A stretch of 6,457 bases of DNA from Pseudomonadota bacterium (GTDB taxonomy: Bacteria > Pseudomonadota > Alphaproteobacteria > Rhizobiales > Hyphomicrobiaceae), in contig JAEWCT010000253.1 of NCBI GenBank assembly GCA_023390485.1, positions 1 to 6,457 on the forward strand, in the 5' to 3' direction. This document shows, piece after piece, positions 6,109 to 6,457 of this stretch. Numbering within the stretch: the stretch's first letter is position 1; every line of letters starts with the position of its first letter. Position numbers and translations under genes: made by a program. Under the pieces are notes generated by a model that ran no database searches, was not told the origin of the DNA, and saw only the letters and a program-made list of their open reading frames with translations.

Positions 6109-6155
6109 ATTTGCACTTGAGAATCAACAAGATCGCATCGTTATTCGGCTCGAGA

Positions 6156-6169
6156 TTTAAAGTTTAAAG
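6156..6169 (+). repeat. Tandem heptamer TTTAAAG x2 upstream of the rpsM ribosome binding site
   Basis: TTTAAAG occurs twice head to tail (6156-6162 and 6163-6169), immediately before the Shine-Dalgarno AGGAG at 6172-6176. It is an A/T island in a very GC-rich region. A/U-rich, unstructured RNA just upstream of a Shine-Dalgarno often raises initiation by binding ribosomal protein S1; that function here is inferred. Two copies of a 7-mer could also arise by chance slippage. Confidence 0.7.
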
Positions 6170-6182
6170 GCAGGAGACTGAA

Positions 6183-6457
6183 GTGGCCCGCATCGCAGGC
6201 GTCAACATTCCAACCGGCAAGCGCGTCGAAATCGCGCTTCGCTATATCCACGGCATCGGGCCCAAATTCTCGAAAGAGATTTGCGCGAAGTGCAATATCC
6301 CGGCCGAACGTCGCGTCAACCAGCTGACGGACGCCGAGGTTCTTCAGATCCGTGAGACGATCGACCGCGATTACACGGTTGAAGGCGACCTGCGCCGCGA
6401 AGTTCAGACCAACATCAAGCGTCTGATGGACCTCGGTTGCTACCGCGGTCTGCGTCA
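6183..6457 (+). CDS. rpsM: 30S ribosomal protein S13, N-terminal part (3' end outside window), GTG start
   Basis: S13 is at the top of the 30S head, contacts P-site tRNA and forms intersubunit bridges with L5. The visible 91 residues begin [20 protein letters not shown], the standard S13 N-terminus, and include the helix-turn motif [14 protein letters not shown] (21-34), [14 protein letters not shown] (48-61), and [20 protein letters not shown] (66-85), ending in CYRGLR at the window edge. The GTG start at 6183 is supported by this homology and by AGGAG (6172-6176), six bases upstream. In bacteria rpsM usually begins the alpha operon (rpsM, rpsK, rpoA, rplQ), which would continue beyond this window. 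Confidence 0.98.
   Translation, partial: MARIAGVNIPTGKRVEIALRYIHGIGPKFSKEICAKCNIPAERRVNQLTDAEVLQIRETIDRDYTVEGDLRREVQTNIKRLMDLGCYRGLR

Noticed and set aside
5346..6116. Long antisense frame (256 codons) opposite adk and the adk-rpsM gap
   Set aside because: It mirrors adk codons, has no recognisable motif, and crosses the candidate rpsM promoter.
6117..6146. Second promoter candidate TTGAGA-18-TTATTC closer to rpsM
   Set aside because: The -10 hexamer matches the consensus poorly, and the candidate at 6007-6035 is clearly better.

Overview
The window is a contiguous piece of a bacterial spc ribosomal-protein operon, running into the start of the next ribosomal-protein cluster. All genes are on the + strand. 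The order is rplX (3' end), rplE, rpsN, rpsH, rplF, rplR, rpsE, rpmD, rplO, secY, adk, rpsM (5' end). High GC, strong C/G third-position bias, secY followed directly by adk and then rpsM, no rpmJ after secY, and a short-LID adenylate kinase all fit an alphaproteobacterium. The protein sequences look most like Hyphomicrobiales, perhaps near Hyphomicrobium; that finer placement is an impression, not a demonstrated result.

Layout: 1-3920 holds nine ribosomal-protein genes, with gaps of 3 to 61 nt. Gene products L5 and L18 bind 5S rRNA at the central protuberance. L6, L15, L24 and L30 are other 50S proteins. S5, S8 and S14 belong to the 30S body and head. A 136-nt gap (3921-4056) separates rplO from secY, the channel of the Sec protein-export machinery. 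secY overlaps adk by an ATGA junction (5397-5400). adk is followed by a 192-nt gap with a good candidate sigma70 promoter and a leader of about 140 nt for rpsM, whose coding region leaves the window at 6457.

The genes are ordinary housekeeping genes and I see no phage, insertion sequence, CRISPR array, toxin-antitoxin or defence module. The unusual material lies between and at the ends of the genes. Every intergenic gap longer than 40 nt contains a predicted RNA hairpin between the stop codon and the next Shine-Dalgarno, and the rplO-secY gap can fold into three consecutive stem-loops, two with GNRA tetraloops. L5 has an N-terminal Lys/Ala-rich extension of about 45 residues and L15 has a C-terminal one of about 32 residues; both contain the string ADKKAA, encoded by an identical 17-nt stretch. 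The 3-nt rplX-rplE junction leaves no room for an intergenic S8 autoregulatory site of the Escherichia coli type, so this operon may be controlled differently.
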